A stretch of 64,000 bases of DNA from Eucalyptus grandis (Eukaryota; Streptophyta; Magnoliopsida; Myrtales; Myrtaceae), in contig NC_052613.1 of assembly GCF_016545825.1 (NCBI RefSeq), positions 2,542,001 through 2,606,000 of the forward strand, read 5' to 3'. Below the pieces are notes generated by a model. That model had not been told where the DNA came from and made no database searches. It worked only from the letters and a program-made list of their open reading frames with translations. A program made the translations under genes and the position numbers. This document shows, in pieces, positions 13,342 to 28,434 of the stretch (position 1 is its first letter; every line of letters begins with the position of its first letter).

Positions 13342-14233
13342 GTTCCTCCCTTTCCCTCCTGTGTACTCTATACTGGGAGTGATGTTATTCATAAAGGGAT
13401 TTGACTCTGAAAAAGTTGGATTTTAAGCTTAGATTGCATTTGCGATATATGATTATGAATTAATGGCGTACGTGCCTAAAGTATCTGAGGTTTTTGCACG
13501 TGCAATATATGATTATGAATTAACGGTGATGGGTGCTTGCTTTTCTTCTTAGCATCCATCAAAATATTATCTCTCTGCAAGTTCTGCTTCTTCGGAGGTT
13601 TCTGGTTTAGGGACGTCTTCACCTTCATCGTCGGAGGAGCTTTCTTTGGAGTCTCTGTCCCTGTCAATCACCACCTTTGGAAATGCAGAATTTCTCCTTC
13701 CCGTCATCATTTGTTTCGTGAAATCAATGCAGAAGAGGACGTGTGACTATGCACTGAAGCGATGGGCGGCAAAGTGTAAGCGACGTAAAACTATTTCGGC
13801 CAAAAAAGAGAAGAAAAAATGACATAAAACTATGAAAAAACAGAACGACATTTGTTTCTTTTTTTCTTTTTCTTTCCTTTTATCACATAACCTATAACCT
13901 ACAATTGGCTCTGCATCCCAACATAGTGTGATTCTCCAATAGGGAGGTAAAATTACGAAAAAACAGAGCAATTGCATCTTACTTAGATTCATGTATTCCG
14001 TGGATATCCATGATTTATGGATTTAAGATTGGACTATTCGTCATTTGGACATGCTGCTAACCAAGGAAGGGTAATTTGACTCATGCCATGATGTCACCAA
14101 AATCTGCACTGCCAGTCGTTCGCAAAGTGTTTGTATTCGTTGGAAGAAGAAGAAGAAGAAGAAGAAGAAAGGTCCCAATCCCAAAAGGTCAACGCAGCAA
14201 AGCTGGAAGAGACCTCGTATACTGTGAGCTGGT
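13342..14233. repeat. Downstream flank of the CRK unit (copy A)
   Basis: This block is shared with 20389-20785 (copy B) and 32515-33241 (copy C). It ends just after the CRK stop codon and so includes the 3' untranslated region. A short stretch (about 13560-13690) reads on the minus strand as an acidic, serine-rich peptide in copy A and diverges in copy C. It could be the remnant of an unrelated exon, but no family was recognised. Confidence 0.6.
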
Positions 14234-17200
14234 TTAACAGCCATGTGTGCGAGTAGAGCTTCTGCTACTGGAATAGTCGAATAGCACACTAGCGTTGACG
14301 AACGGGGGTTGGTTCGGTTGGGGGACTACACGGTCTTTGTCGTGGAGCATCTCGATGACTTCAGACATGGGCGGTCGCAATTCCATGCAGGCTTGAGTGC
14401 ACAGAAGGCTGATTTGGAGCAATCTCGACGCCTCGAGGACAGGGAATTTACCTCGTAAGGCCGGATCAATGCACGCAGCTAAATTATTTGACTTGTAATG
14501 CTTCCATACCTGAAAAGCAATCATGAAATTTCCATGGCTCCCTTACATCTGAAGATAAATTTGCTAACACTAACGCAGAAAGCAACAGTAGAGTTTGTTA
14601 GGAAAATCAAGGGAAACATTAGATAATCCCGGTGTGGCGTGGCCAAGAAAGTAAATGCTAGTCTAAGTTCTTCCTTATCGTAGGGACAAGAAATCTCACC
14701 GAGTTTAATACCGAGCTCGACCCTTGTGTGTATGTGCTATTCTTTTTACCACTCAAGATTTCAAGAACCAGCACCCCAAAAGCATAAACATCGGCTTTCT
14801 CTGTTAGCTGTCCCCTCATGAGATATTCGGGTGCCATGTAACCGCTGCATAGTTAACCGTCTTTTAGATATAAACCCATACTTAACCTAGAGAAGATATG
14901 AAGTGAAGAGAAGGATGATGCACAAAAGCACTTTGATAGGCCGAACTTGTCAGATTAAGGAAATAGAAAGTGCCGACTACGGTTTCAAGTAGGTTAGTAA
15001 TGAAAAGGTGTGAAGAGAAGGATGATACACAAAAGCACTTTGATAGGCCAAACTTGTTAGATTAAGGAAATAGAAAGTGCCGACTACGGTTTCAAGTAGG
15101 TTAGTAATGAAAAGGTATTCTTACAGTGTGCCAGCAATTCCGGTGCTAAGATGAGACTCATCAGGAGCAATGCATCGGGCAAGCCCGAAATCCGCGATCT
15201 TCGCTGTGAGATTCTTGTCGAGGAGAACGTTGCTGGCTTTTATGTCCCGGTGAATGATTTTCACTCCACAGCCTCCATGAAGATGTGCAAGGCCCTCAGC
15301 TGATCTTGTGATGATGTGCAGCCTCGCCTCCCAAGTTAGGACATGGGTCTCATTGTCGCCTGCAACAAAAGATTCTATTTGCTTATATGATCGAGCTTTA
15401 GAAAGACAAGCAGAGCAGAGTGCGACAAACATAATAGAAGAAGTGGAATGGCTAGACACTAATAGAGCAAATTTTTGAAACCTACGACTTAGAAAATTAT
15501 AAGACTGAAACATTGCTTGCAATTCTAAAACCAGTAAGTAAGATTGCAAACTGAACCGATGCTCGTCATAAGGGGTAGATTTGTTCTTGTCATCGATTGA
15601 TGGTTGTGTAAGAATTGTACGGCAATGCAACGACCAGCTACTTACCGAAAAGAACTTGATCGAGACTTCCATTAGGAAGATACTCATAGATGAGGAGGCT
15701 CTCCGGGCCTTCAATGCTGCATCCCAAAAGCTTGACGAGGTTCTTGTGTCGGATCCCATTGATAAGGTTCACCTCGTTGAAGAAGTTGTCCACCCATTGT
15801 AGCGTGTTGAACACCAACCGCTTAACTGCGACGACCTTCCCGTTAGGTAAATTCCCCTTGTACACAGAACCGCCGCCCCCTTGCCCCAGCTTCCTCGAGT
15901 CATCAAAGAAGTTGGTGGCCTTCTCTAGTGTCTCATACTTGAAATATAAGCTAAACTTGCTCACGGTCATTGGTAATTGTGTGAGGCTATGATGTACTGA
16001 AAATGGATGAATGCAAAATTCATGATTTGTGTCATCAAGCTTCTGTTTAAGAATTATCAAGATGATCATTTTGCACATTTGAACCGAATTGTTTACCTCG
16101 TTTCTTCTTGAAGTACTTTTTGTATCCAATGTATGCACCAATGAGAACAAGCGAAGTCACTGCAGCAGCCGATGAGGCTATTGCTATGGTGATGCGGACC
16201 CTAGATGAACCTGTGAAATGATAAACAACAGTAGGTTGAGATGAGTGAGTTCATTAGAAATTCCAAAAATCCGGCGGCACCAAATCATAAGATCAATCAA
16301 ATCAAACTTATGGTGAATTTGTTTGGGGGAAAATTTCATGAAAATAAAATATGTTCGGGAAATCAAATTTCAAGAAATTGGTATTTTAATCTCATTTGGA
16401 AAATGATTTCAATCTCATGCAAAAAAATTAAAATGTTCATTTTTTTTTTTTTTTTACTTTTCGCTGTCTTTCCTTCTTCCTCCTCAACCGGTCGCTAGGC
16501 CTCGGTAATGGTTGCGATAGGCCACTAGCGTTGTTGCTGAGGCTTGGCGAGGGTCGACCTAACCAACCTTGGGCAAGGTCAAGCTTGCCAAATCCCAGTA
16601 AGCTCAACCTTGGGTGAACTCGCTTGAGGCCAGCTTGCGGGCTGGTCACCGAGGTGGGCGACCGATGGAGGAGGAAGAAGGAAAAGAAATAAAAAAGAAA
16701 AAAAGAAAGAAAAGAAAAAAATCCAAAAAAATCAATTTTTTAAATAAAAGTATCAAAAAATTCAAGATGAGCAATATCAGAAATTTTTTCCCACTTTCTT
16801 AAATATAGGAATTCACTTTCATAATATTATGCATGAATATTTTCTTTGATCGGATAGTGTTTTTGGTTGACTAATCATTTTTAGCAAACCAAACAAGTGA
16901 AAGTTTGGAAAATAATTTTAGAAAAACACTATTCCTCAAACAAACACACCCTTAGACTCCGTTCGTTTCGCGAGAAAACATTTTCGCGTTCAGTTTGTTA
17001 AGGAAAATGAGTCAATGAATTTTTTTTTCTAATCAACAGAAAAATATGCTTCAAATCAGAAAAAAAATGAATTTTTTTTTTTTAAAAAGTTGGAAAACAT
17101 TTTGCAAAATATCATTAAATATTAGGGCTTGGACCTAAAACTCTAGGTTTGAACACGCGAACCTTAACGCTGGTTCTCAAGTCTCTAATGATCGTGCTGG

Positions 17201-18280
17201 GTCCATTAAGACCCGGGTCCATTGAGGCTGGGACCAGGTCTCTGACGCATGGGCGATGTAAAATCTATATTGAATGGCAAAATATATTTAATGGGGAAGA
17301 AGACAATTTTTAAGTTGGTAAACCAGTGATCAGGAGACTATTTTGTTACCTCCATTAACTGGGATGTTGTAGAACTTCGTGGTGGAGTAACGGAGGAAGC
17401 ATCCCGCATTCATGGCCCGCGCTTCTTCTCCGGGTGCGCAGCTTCGCGCCTTTGAAGTTGCGTTCTCCAAACAAACACTGCAACCGCCGGCATCAACCGT
17501 GCTCCAACACTGCGCCAAAGCATATACCCCGGCGACTCCTCCGACTCCGTCCTCCCCAGCCACCGCAAAGCCCTCGTTCTGTACCGCGCTTGCCGAGACA
17601 TTCCTCAGCACCCGGTCTACCCTGTCCGAGAACTCGGCCACTCTCTCCCTCTGGTCCGCCGGGACTGTGGAATTGGAGCTACACTTGAGCATGTCGTGCG
17701 TTGGATCGACGGTCTCATTGTAGAAGTCGTAACCATCGTAACGGAGGAAGCAGCCGTCGAGGTAGAGCCGGCCGAAGTTGGGGACGCAGCCGTAGAGCCG
17801 GCTGCGGCTCAGGGCATGGCAGAGGAGGCAGTCGTTCTCAAACAGGTCGCCGTAGCACTGGGCGAGGCCATACAACGCCGGTGGCGGTGAGGCGAGGGAG
17901 TATTTGCCCCAGCGCTGGTCGGCGACGCTCTCGGAGATCTCCCTCATGATGGCGATGTAGTTGGGGATGACTTTTTCGGTGAGGAGTCCATTGGAGCTCC
18001 CACAGATGAAGCCCGCCTCGGTGATTCGAGGGTCGGAGGTGGCGAGAGAAAAGAAGGAGGAGAGCGCGAGCAGAGAAGAGCGAAGTAAGTGGAAATCGTA
18101 GTCGAGGATCGCATTGATGAGCTCTCTCCGTTTGACTTCATGGGCTCTGCTTGAGAAGTGCTGGGTTATCAAATTTTTCTTCTCAGTTCTCTTCAAAGAG
18201 AAGAGGAAGAAGAAGAAGAGGAGGAGGGAAAGATTGAGCAAGAGCCGGAGGGGAACTCCGATTGAACCTGATGATCTCAT
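14234..18280 (-). CDS. Cysteine-rich receptor-like kinase, copy A (CRK2-like; N-terminus rearranged)
   Basis: A plasma-membrane receptor kinase with two extracellular DUF26 domains. Six exons with good GT/AG borders: 18280-17350, 16210-16097, 15996-15646, 15359-15125, 14844-14700 and 14509-14234, giving 683 residues in one frame. Both DUF26 motifs C-x8-C-x2-C are present ([26 protein letters not shown]). Exon 2 encodes one membrane span followed by basic residues. The kinase keeps its Gly loop ([12 protein letters not shown]), VAVKR lysine, [18 protein letters not shown] and DVYAFG. The family ATG (18141, MKSNG) is now out of frame because of a net 29-base change at about 18080-18115. The open frame instead extends to an ATG at 18280, giving a new hydrophobic start. 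It is the most intact of the three copies; whether it is secreted correctly is unproven. Confidence 0.85.
14903..15116. repeat. 107-bp tandem duplication in intron 4 of CRK A
   Basis: Two units (14903-15009 and 15010-15116) differ at only a few bases. Copies B and C have a single unit at the same place. The second unit abuts the exon 4 donor region without altering the GT. Confidence 0.9.
16311..16951. mobile_element. Tourist-like MITE in intron 1 of CRK A
   Basis: A 641-base insertion is flanked by TTA (16308-16310 and 16952-16954). The ends are TGGTGAATTTGTTTGGGGG on the left and GGGTGTGTTTGTTTGAGG on the complement of the right. The centre is GC-richer (about 16480-16680). A related element occupies the same intron of copy C (35174-35880), so the insertion predates the A/C duplication. 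Confidence 0.7.
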
Positions 18281-20388
18281 AAAGCTTCAACCAGCTGCAC
18301 AACGCGGAATCGAAGCGACGACCTGATGCTTGACTTTTGGGTCTCGTTTCCCACATCACCCCTTGCTTACTCTATGCTACAGTAGAGCTTTTGGGAAAGT
18401 GCCATGGCGATGCCAGGTCCCAGGAACTGCCGCGATGACATGCTAGATGGCATGTCTCATGACATCTCTCTCTTTTCTCTCTCTGGGGGAGAGAGAGAGA
18501 GAGACAGAGATCTGCAACGACTGACCGGACGAGGGAGACGGGCGTCGGATCTCGCTGTTTAGCGATTATTCTATCGCGTTACGTGCAGGGAACGTACCGT
18601 GAATATCGTGGTTGGGTTAGTAGACAGAGGTCAATCATATGGGTAGATCCTTTTTTTTTTTTTAATAAAGATTTTATTTCACGAAATTTTGGATTTTACC
18701 AAGTTGTAATTCACTTGCTTAGAGGGTAAACTTCACGCACCAAAAGAAAAAAGTTAATAAACTTTTAATTAAAACTGGAATTGATATAGCACCAAAAGCA
18801 ATTATACTTCAAGGGAAAAGCAATAAAATCTACCAATAGAGCCAAATGCCGAAAAAGCTGGTAAAACGAAAAGAATGCAATAAAAATTGCGACCAAGGAA
18901 AAATGGACATAAAAATCAAAAGAGAAAATGAATTATCATGGCACCACACTTAGGTTAAAATCCGCGGCACTTGAATTTTTTGCCATAATATAGATGGTTA
19001 GGTGATGGTGAAAAAAGTAACCAAAAGAATTTTTCCCATGGGAAAAACCGATGAATTTGAAATCTTGACGGTGAAAACTCCAGAAGGTCAAAGGTAGACG
19101 AATTCAAAAGGAAAATGACAAGAAAAACAATCAAAAGGGGTTTAAGTTGAAAAGTGTCAATTTAACCATTTATTAATCAACCGAATAACGGAAATCTATA
19201 ATTTTTAACCACGATTTTTCATGTATTGTGTGTAATTAGATAGTATTTTTATAATTATACAAATAAAAGGAGGCGCACAAAACCCAAGGACAAGAAAAAA
19301 TATTTGCCTATTACTGTCCAAAAAAGGTTGCAATTGAAGTTGTGACCATGGAAAATTGGATGTCGAGATCGCGTAGTTCTTTTATCAAGGAGAAAATGAA
19401 TTACTTCGCCCCATACTTAGGTTTAAATTTTCTGCACTTGGAATTTTTTGCTAGGAGATAGATGGTTAGGTGACAGAAGAAAAAGTAATCAAAAGCATTT
19501 TCCCAAAATCGGTGAATAATAAACTTGATGGCAAAAGCTCTAGATATTCAAAGGTAAACAAATTCAAAAGGAAAATGATGGAAAAAGCAAAAATAATTAA
19601 ATAAGGGATTATGTCGAAAAGTGCTGTCTAATCAACATATGGTTCTTTCACACGTAGTGAGTAATTAGATAAGATTTCTATAATAATACAAATAAATGGG
19701 GTTTGCCAATTACCGTCCAATGGAGAGTTCATTGATTTCATTATCACCAACACCTTTAAAACTTTTGACTATTTCCAATGTGCAATCACGGACAAAATCA
19801 ATATGAACCCTCCAATTAGGAAAAACACGGAAAAAAAGAGAGGAGAAAAGGATTTGCGTGCTTGGATTAAGGGAAGACTCCACACGGTCAAATTTTCCCA
19901 TTCCATGGTGCAACTCTTCAAAAGAGAAAAGAGAAAAGATTAAAAAAGAAAAAGAAAAAAAGACAAGTGTGATCAAAAAAGAAAAATAAGAATAAAAAAC
20001 AAATAAAAGTTTGTTGGTGACATGACAACACTAATCCGCATCCATCTCTCTCTTAAACTAAGCCAAGATATAGTTCCCATTCACCCCTTGTTTAACCTTC
20101 ATAGCAAGAGGAGCTTAAACCCTTCATTCCTAAACTCTAGCTCATCGCACAACACCTTAATTTTTTTAATTCTTGCATGAAATTACTGACTTTAATCAAG
20201 TGATTTATCAAACTTTTCTCTAAGCGATTTATCAACTAGTTTTGAATTCCTAACTCTTTATTCGAGTCAGTCATCGGGCTAATACTAGAAAACTGGTGCT
20301 ACATTATTAAGTTTTGTGTCTCAAAAAAATCATAATGGCTCATCTCTAATTAGTTTTCATGTCATAAAATATATCGACCAATCTTTCC
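18281..20388. repeat. Upstream flank of CRK A, truncated at 20388
   Basis: Collinear with 1-2930 (minus its MITE), 25800-26430 and 51060-52079 plus 54929-55740. It contains the CRK A promoter and leader. At about 20388, within a pyrimidine run, the sequence switches to the downstream flank of copy B. The rest of the long flank present in other units is missing. No gene was seen. Confidence 0.8.
18330..18335 (+). promoter_or_regulatory. W-box core (TTGACT) in the CRK A promoter
   Basis: TTGACT, a WRKY-factor core, lies 189 bases upstream of the family ATG (18141) and 50 upstream of the extended ATG. Copy C has the same site (38604-38609). Copy B has TTAACT at the matching place. Function is inferred from the known WRKY control of CRK genes. 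Confidence 0.35.
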
Positions 20389-20785
20389 TTTTTTTCTTTT
20401 TCTTTCCTTTTATTACATAACCTATGACTGACTTTGGAATCGAAACATCCCAACATGGTATGATTCTCCAATCAACACGTAAAACTACGAAAAAACAAAG
20501 CAATCGCATCTCACTTAGATTCATATATTCATGGGATATTCGTGATTTATCGATTTAAGATTGGATTCATCGTCATCTGAACATGCTGCTAACCAAGTAA
20601 GGATAATTCGACTCATGCCCTGATGTCACTAAAATCTGCACTGCTAGTCGTTTGCAAAGTGTTAGTATTTGTTAGAAGAAGAAAGGTCCCATTCCTAAAG
20701 GGTCAACGCAGCAAAGCTGGAAGAGGGCTTCTTGTCAAGCTGGAAGAGACCTCGGTTGCCGTGAGCTGGCTCAACAACCATGTGT
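20389..20785. repeat. Downstream flank of CRK B
   Basis: Matches about 13858-14233 and 32840-33241. It includes the presumed 3' untranslated region of copy B. Confidence 0.7.
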
Positions 20786-23688
<2,903 letters not shown>

Positions 23689-23744
23689 GGGCTCTGCTTG
23701 AGATATGCTCGTTTATTCCTTCTCACTCTGTTCTCTTCAAAGAG

Positions 23745-23800
23745 AGAAGAAGAAGAAGAAGAAGAAGAAGAAGAAGAAGAAGAAGAAGAAGAAGAAGAAA
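23745..23800. repeat. (GAA)n microsatellite in the leader of CRK B
   Basis: About 18 GAA units on the plus strand lie 57 bases upstream of the former start codon. Copies A (near 18205) and C (near 38480) have only three or four units. Confidence 0.9.
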
Positions 23801-26800
23801 GGGAGAGACTGAGCAAGAGCGTGAGGGGAGATCCGATTCAACCTGATGATCTCATAAACCTTCAACCTGGCTACACGACGCGAAATCGAAGCGGCTAGCT
23901 GGGGCTTAACTTTCGGGTCTCCTTTCTCACGTCACTCCTTGCTTTCTTTATGCTACAGTAGAGCTGTTGGAAAGTGCCACGGTGATGACATGTCTCTCTC
24001 CACACTCTCCCCCTCTCTCTGGAGAGAGGGTGGAATGCAGTGTTTGACACGGCGAGAATGATGGGTTCCGAGACCTTTGGAGTCGGAGAAGATTTTGTGT
24101 TGAGAGCGATCAAGACGCCAGAGAGAGAGAGAGAGCGACTGATCGAGACGAGGGTGATGAATGATGCCCGCGAGATGATTGAATGATAGTCTTTAATCTA
24201 TTGTGACAATAACAATATATTTTGGACAACCAAAAAATCATAAACTTATGACTAACAATAACCTGTTATTTTCACAGTAGCCTAAAAATTATCATGCTAT
24301 CAAAGTTCAAACTTGAAATTGAAGAACTAGATTGGTTCCAAGTCCCAAGATATATAGAGTAGGTTTCCAATTTCAAAAATTGGGGAATATGTTTCAACAT
24401 GTATTATCCAAGTTCCAAGTAAATGAAACCTAGAATAAGTTTTTGTATATTTCTTGATCTATGTTTTCGCGCAACTTTGTAGTACTCCATGGCATTCGAT
24501 GGTGAATGTCTAATCTGGAACCACTAGCCTAAGCTTCCATTTTATGATTAAGACTTTTACTTTATTAATTTTCATATTCTTTATGTGTCTAAATATAAGT
24601 CATGCTCAGTGAATTATAACAATAAGTAGTGGCAATTAAAGATAATGATTCACCAAAGTGGAGGTTCCAAGTTTAAGGATATGCACGATAGGTTCGGATT
24701 CCAAAAAATGATACCCATTACAATGTGTAGGTACCATGAATCCTATATTTGCATGGTCATGGTTGGGGCTGGTAGATAAGGTCAATCATTGGAAGATTCT
24801 CTTTTATATCAACTTGAGGCTAACCCATGTACATAATTATGCAAAATTCATCAACCTTAATTTGACTTTAGATGATCAAATTTGGCCTCAAGTGTTTCAG
24901 ATGAGATTCCCCCTTAATTTTTTCTACATGTACATTTGACTTTTTAGTCCCGTCACCGCCACCACAAGGTGTCCAAGCTAGTTTATATGCACACGCCTGC
25001 TCGGATGAGTCACCACACGAACGATTGGGCACCATCTTGTTTTCTAGCTTGAATTTAGTGATAAGTGCATTCAAAATCTTAAAATTTATCACGAAAGTCC
25101 AAATTGAGTCTTAAAACTTTCAAAAAGTGTAATTAAATCCTAAAACTTATCTCTTAAAATTTTCAAAAATTGTAATCACTAGAAGGACATAGATTGGACC
25201 AAATTGATAAGTTTTAAAACTTGATTGTGCATTTATGATAAATTTTAGAACTTTCAATACACTTATTCATTAGATTTATGTATGACTTCTTCTACCTTGA
25301 TTATCAACTGCTACATAGAGTTCCACAAATCAAAGGCACCTAGGAAGATGGTAGTTCATACAAGACCGTCTCAATTCACATCTAAAATAGGAGGAAATCT
25401 TAGGAAAACTAAGCAAGTTCTCATATCAATAAGTTGCAAGCATGAAGCGATTCGACAACTCTTCTGTGCTTTCCAAAGCACATGGAATAAAAGAATGACA
25501 AGCATAAAATCATTTTTAAGTCTCGCGTGATTCACCAGATCATATGCACCAAGTCTCTAAGTGGTTGAGAAACACACGACGCAATATAAGTTCGGGGTTT
25601 GGCCGTTACAACGCCCGAGTCGACCGCGAAATTATTTTGGTCGCCAAGATTCGACCTCCACGTATACACAGCACCAATTATTTTCATTGCCTAAGCCCAC
25701 ACCACATAAAAAAAAAAATAGTTTTATCATCCCCCCCCAACCAAAAAAAAAAAAAAGGGCCTAAAACTATGATTCCAGATTTAATATTTAAAAATAAAGC
25801 ATACATTTCTTTTTTAAAGATTTTATTTCAAGAAATTTTGTAGTTTACCAAATTCTAATTCACTTGCTTAGCCGGTAAACTACACGCACCAAAAGAAAAC
25901 GTTAATAAACTTCCAATGAATTGATATAACACCAAAAGTTATTATATGTCAAGGTAAAAGCAATAAAGTTTTACCGATAAAGTCAAATGTCAAAAAACTG
26001 GTAAAACGAAAAGAGTGTAATTAAAGTTGTGACCACGGAAAAATGAACATGAAGATCAAGTAATTCTATCATCAAGGAGAAAATGAATTATTATGGCACC
26101 ACACTTAGGTTAAAATTCCCGGCGCATCACCTAGTTTAACCTTCATAGCAAAAGGAGCTTAAACCCTTCATCCCTAGACTCAAGCTTGTCGCACATCACC
26201 TCAAATTTACTAATTTTCATATGAAATTACTAGCTTTGATCATGTGATTTATCAAACTTTTTTCCGAATGAGTAATCAGCTAGTTTTGGATTCCTAACTC
26301 TTATTTGAGTTAATCACAAAGTTAATACTAGAAAATATCTCAAGTCGATGAACTGGTGTTACATATATCCATAATTAAGTTTCGTGTCTTGAGAAAATCA
26401 TAATGGCTCATCTCTAATTAATTTTCAAGTCATAAAAAATAGCAAACTTGTAGACATGTGATCAATCTTTGCTTCGTCAGCTTTTGTCCTATATTTAGGA
26501 TAATTACGAACATGGAAACACACTTGGAAACAATTTGGATGATTGCTGTATGACTTAGCTCCTCGTGAAAATTCACCAAAGATGGGTCTCCCAAATGACA
26601 TTGTCTTTGCAAAATCTCTGGTGAGAACACAGAAATATCTATTTGTAGCATGTGAGTCATGCACCACACAATGAGCGGTCCAAGTGAAGCGCTCTCCTTT
26701 CTAAGGTTGCCCCTATCCTAATTACAACTCATGATCCATGCACATCTTAGGTTGAGCCGAGATGAACGATAAACCCTAGTTCATAGCTTGTGATCAACTC

Positions 26801-28030
26801 AATTACCTAACACGGGCTTCATCTCGTGTTTCAAGTAACTAATGTTTTTGTGGGGACTCTGCGTTGACATTAAACTCACGACCTAACTCGTTGGGTTTAT
26901 GTATGTTTTTTATTATTATCAAGAATAAGTGAAGAACCCATTTTCAAATGACTTTTCATAGTGTTGGGGCATACAATAAGAGGTCGCTAGCCTAATGTGA
27001 TAGCTTTGATTCAAGTCATACCTAGTTAAGCAATTCTTCACTAATTAATTGTTATCATCATATGTTATATGTCTACTCAATAATCTAAAGGCCCTAATAG
27101 TATGTTCTACACCATATGGAATGGCCCTAATAATCTCAAAGCCCTAATAGATGAATTGCCATTGGTTTTTTTATCCCAAAATGAAACTAAGAAAGAACAT
27201 GAAGATTTGAGAAGAAACATTTTGGAGCGAGGGGCCAGAAAAGCTGGTGGAGAATCAGCATTGTATGGGCTTAAGTATGAGTGGACCAAGTCTGGTTGTG
27301 TTTTCTTTCTCTCCTTCATTAAAGCCAATCAAAATGCAAGAGTAAGGAGTATCAAAACATGATACATCTCGATGCCTTTATAACCTAGTACGCTGATCTA
27401 TTTGATTCTCAAGTATAGTGAGTCAATTCAAGATTCGTTAAAAAGAATTAAGATGTCTTTACATTCTATGATAACTGGCTCACTATTTTCCAAAAGCAGA
27501 GAGGAATCTTGCAGATAACTTATCAAAATGAAATTGTTTAACTTTCGAACTAACTCCAATTCTGAACAACCTGCAAAGTGATGGAGAGCATGGCGACAAG
27601 CTAGGTTTCAAGCTGAAGAGTGCTGCTAGAGTTGTGTTTTTAGTCGGATCCTACGGTTTATGAAGTTAATTTCGATTGTAGATGGAAATGAAGCTGACTC
27701 AAACTAAGTTTTTGGATTGAGTCAAGCTAGATAGGATGATTATGCAAGATTCACTTATTTAAATTTGATTTGAGGTCAAGCTCATCAATCTTCAGCCAAA
27801 TTGCTCATGAGCTTAATTGAACTTCTATTATATATAAAATATATTTTAAGAAATTAATAGTTATCGATAAACTTCATGTAAACATTCGAGGAAATTTGGA
27901 AGGTTCAGATGCTCACTTCCAAAAGCATGTTTCATCGCTCACAAATCAAGAGACGCCCAAGAAGAGAAGAGAAGGGATTATTCATCTTCTCCACAAGACT
28001 AGGGTTTCATCGCTCTGCCAATCAACAGAA
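23801..28030. repeat. Upstream flank of CRK B, with further insertions
   Basis: Collinear in pieces with the left edge of the window and with the copy C flank (24001-24170, 24730-24800, 25800-26800, 26930-27900). Relative to the other flanks there is extra DNA at about 24172-24728 and 24800-25795. Its ends are not defined and no coding content was seen. Short frames here have no family resemblance. Confidence 0.65.
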
Positions 28031-28143
28031 GCAATCGAAAAATGGTGAGAGCATTGCTGAAGAGGCTGGACTCCAACACCCTCATGGTGGCCGGCAAGTC
28101 CCAACACCACAAGCTCCACCACTTGAACATTCGCGAGTTCCAA
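27940..28143 (+). pseudogene. Leader and first exon of succinyl-CoA ligase beta subunit (better-preserved copy)
   Basis: The ATG at 28042 opens 34 codons (28042-28143), beginning MVRALLKRLDSNTLMVAGKS and ending LNIREFQ. This matches the remembered N-terminus of the plant mitochondrial succinyl-CoA ligase beta subunit: targeting peptide, then LNIHEYQ at the first exon border. A donor-like CAA/GTTACT follows, so the fragment stops exactly at an exon end. No second exon is found; the sequence runs into repeats. The leader (from about 27940) matches 12370-12451. It is a truncated gene copy that could at most supply a promoter and targeting peptide. Confidence 0.55.
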
Positions 28144-28434
28144 GTTACTCCTTCTCCCTCCCATCATGTGATCTACACTGGGAGTGATGTTCTTCATGAA
28201 GGGATTCAACTCCGAAAAAGTTGGATCTTAGGCTTAGATTGCATTTGCAATATATGATTATGAATTAATGGTGTACATGCCCAAAGTATATGATGTTTTT
28301 GCATTTCTTAAGACTAATGGTGATGGGGCTTTGCTTTTCTTCTTAGCATCCACTAGAGTCTCTTCCTCCTCTTTGCCTCCATTTTCTATCACACCCCAAA
28401 AGTTAGCAGAAAATGGGGATGACATGTTGCCTTT

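Noticed and set aside
17412..17949. Plus-strand frames opposite CRK A exon 1 (and likewise 22959-23664 and 37704-38267)
   Set aside because: They are antisense shadows of the conserved DUF26 exons and recur only because the exons are paralogous.
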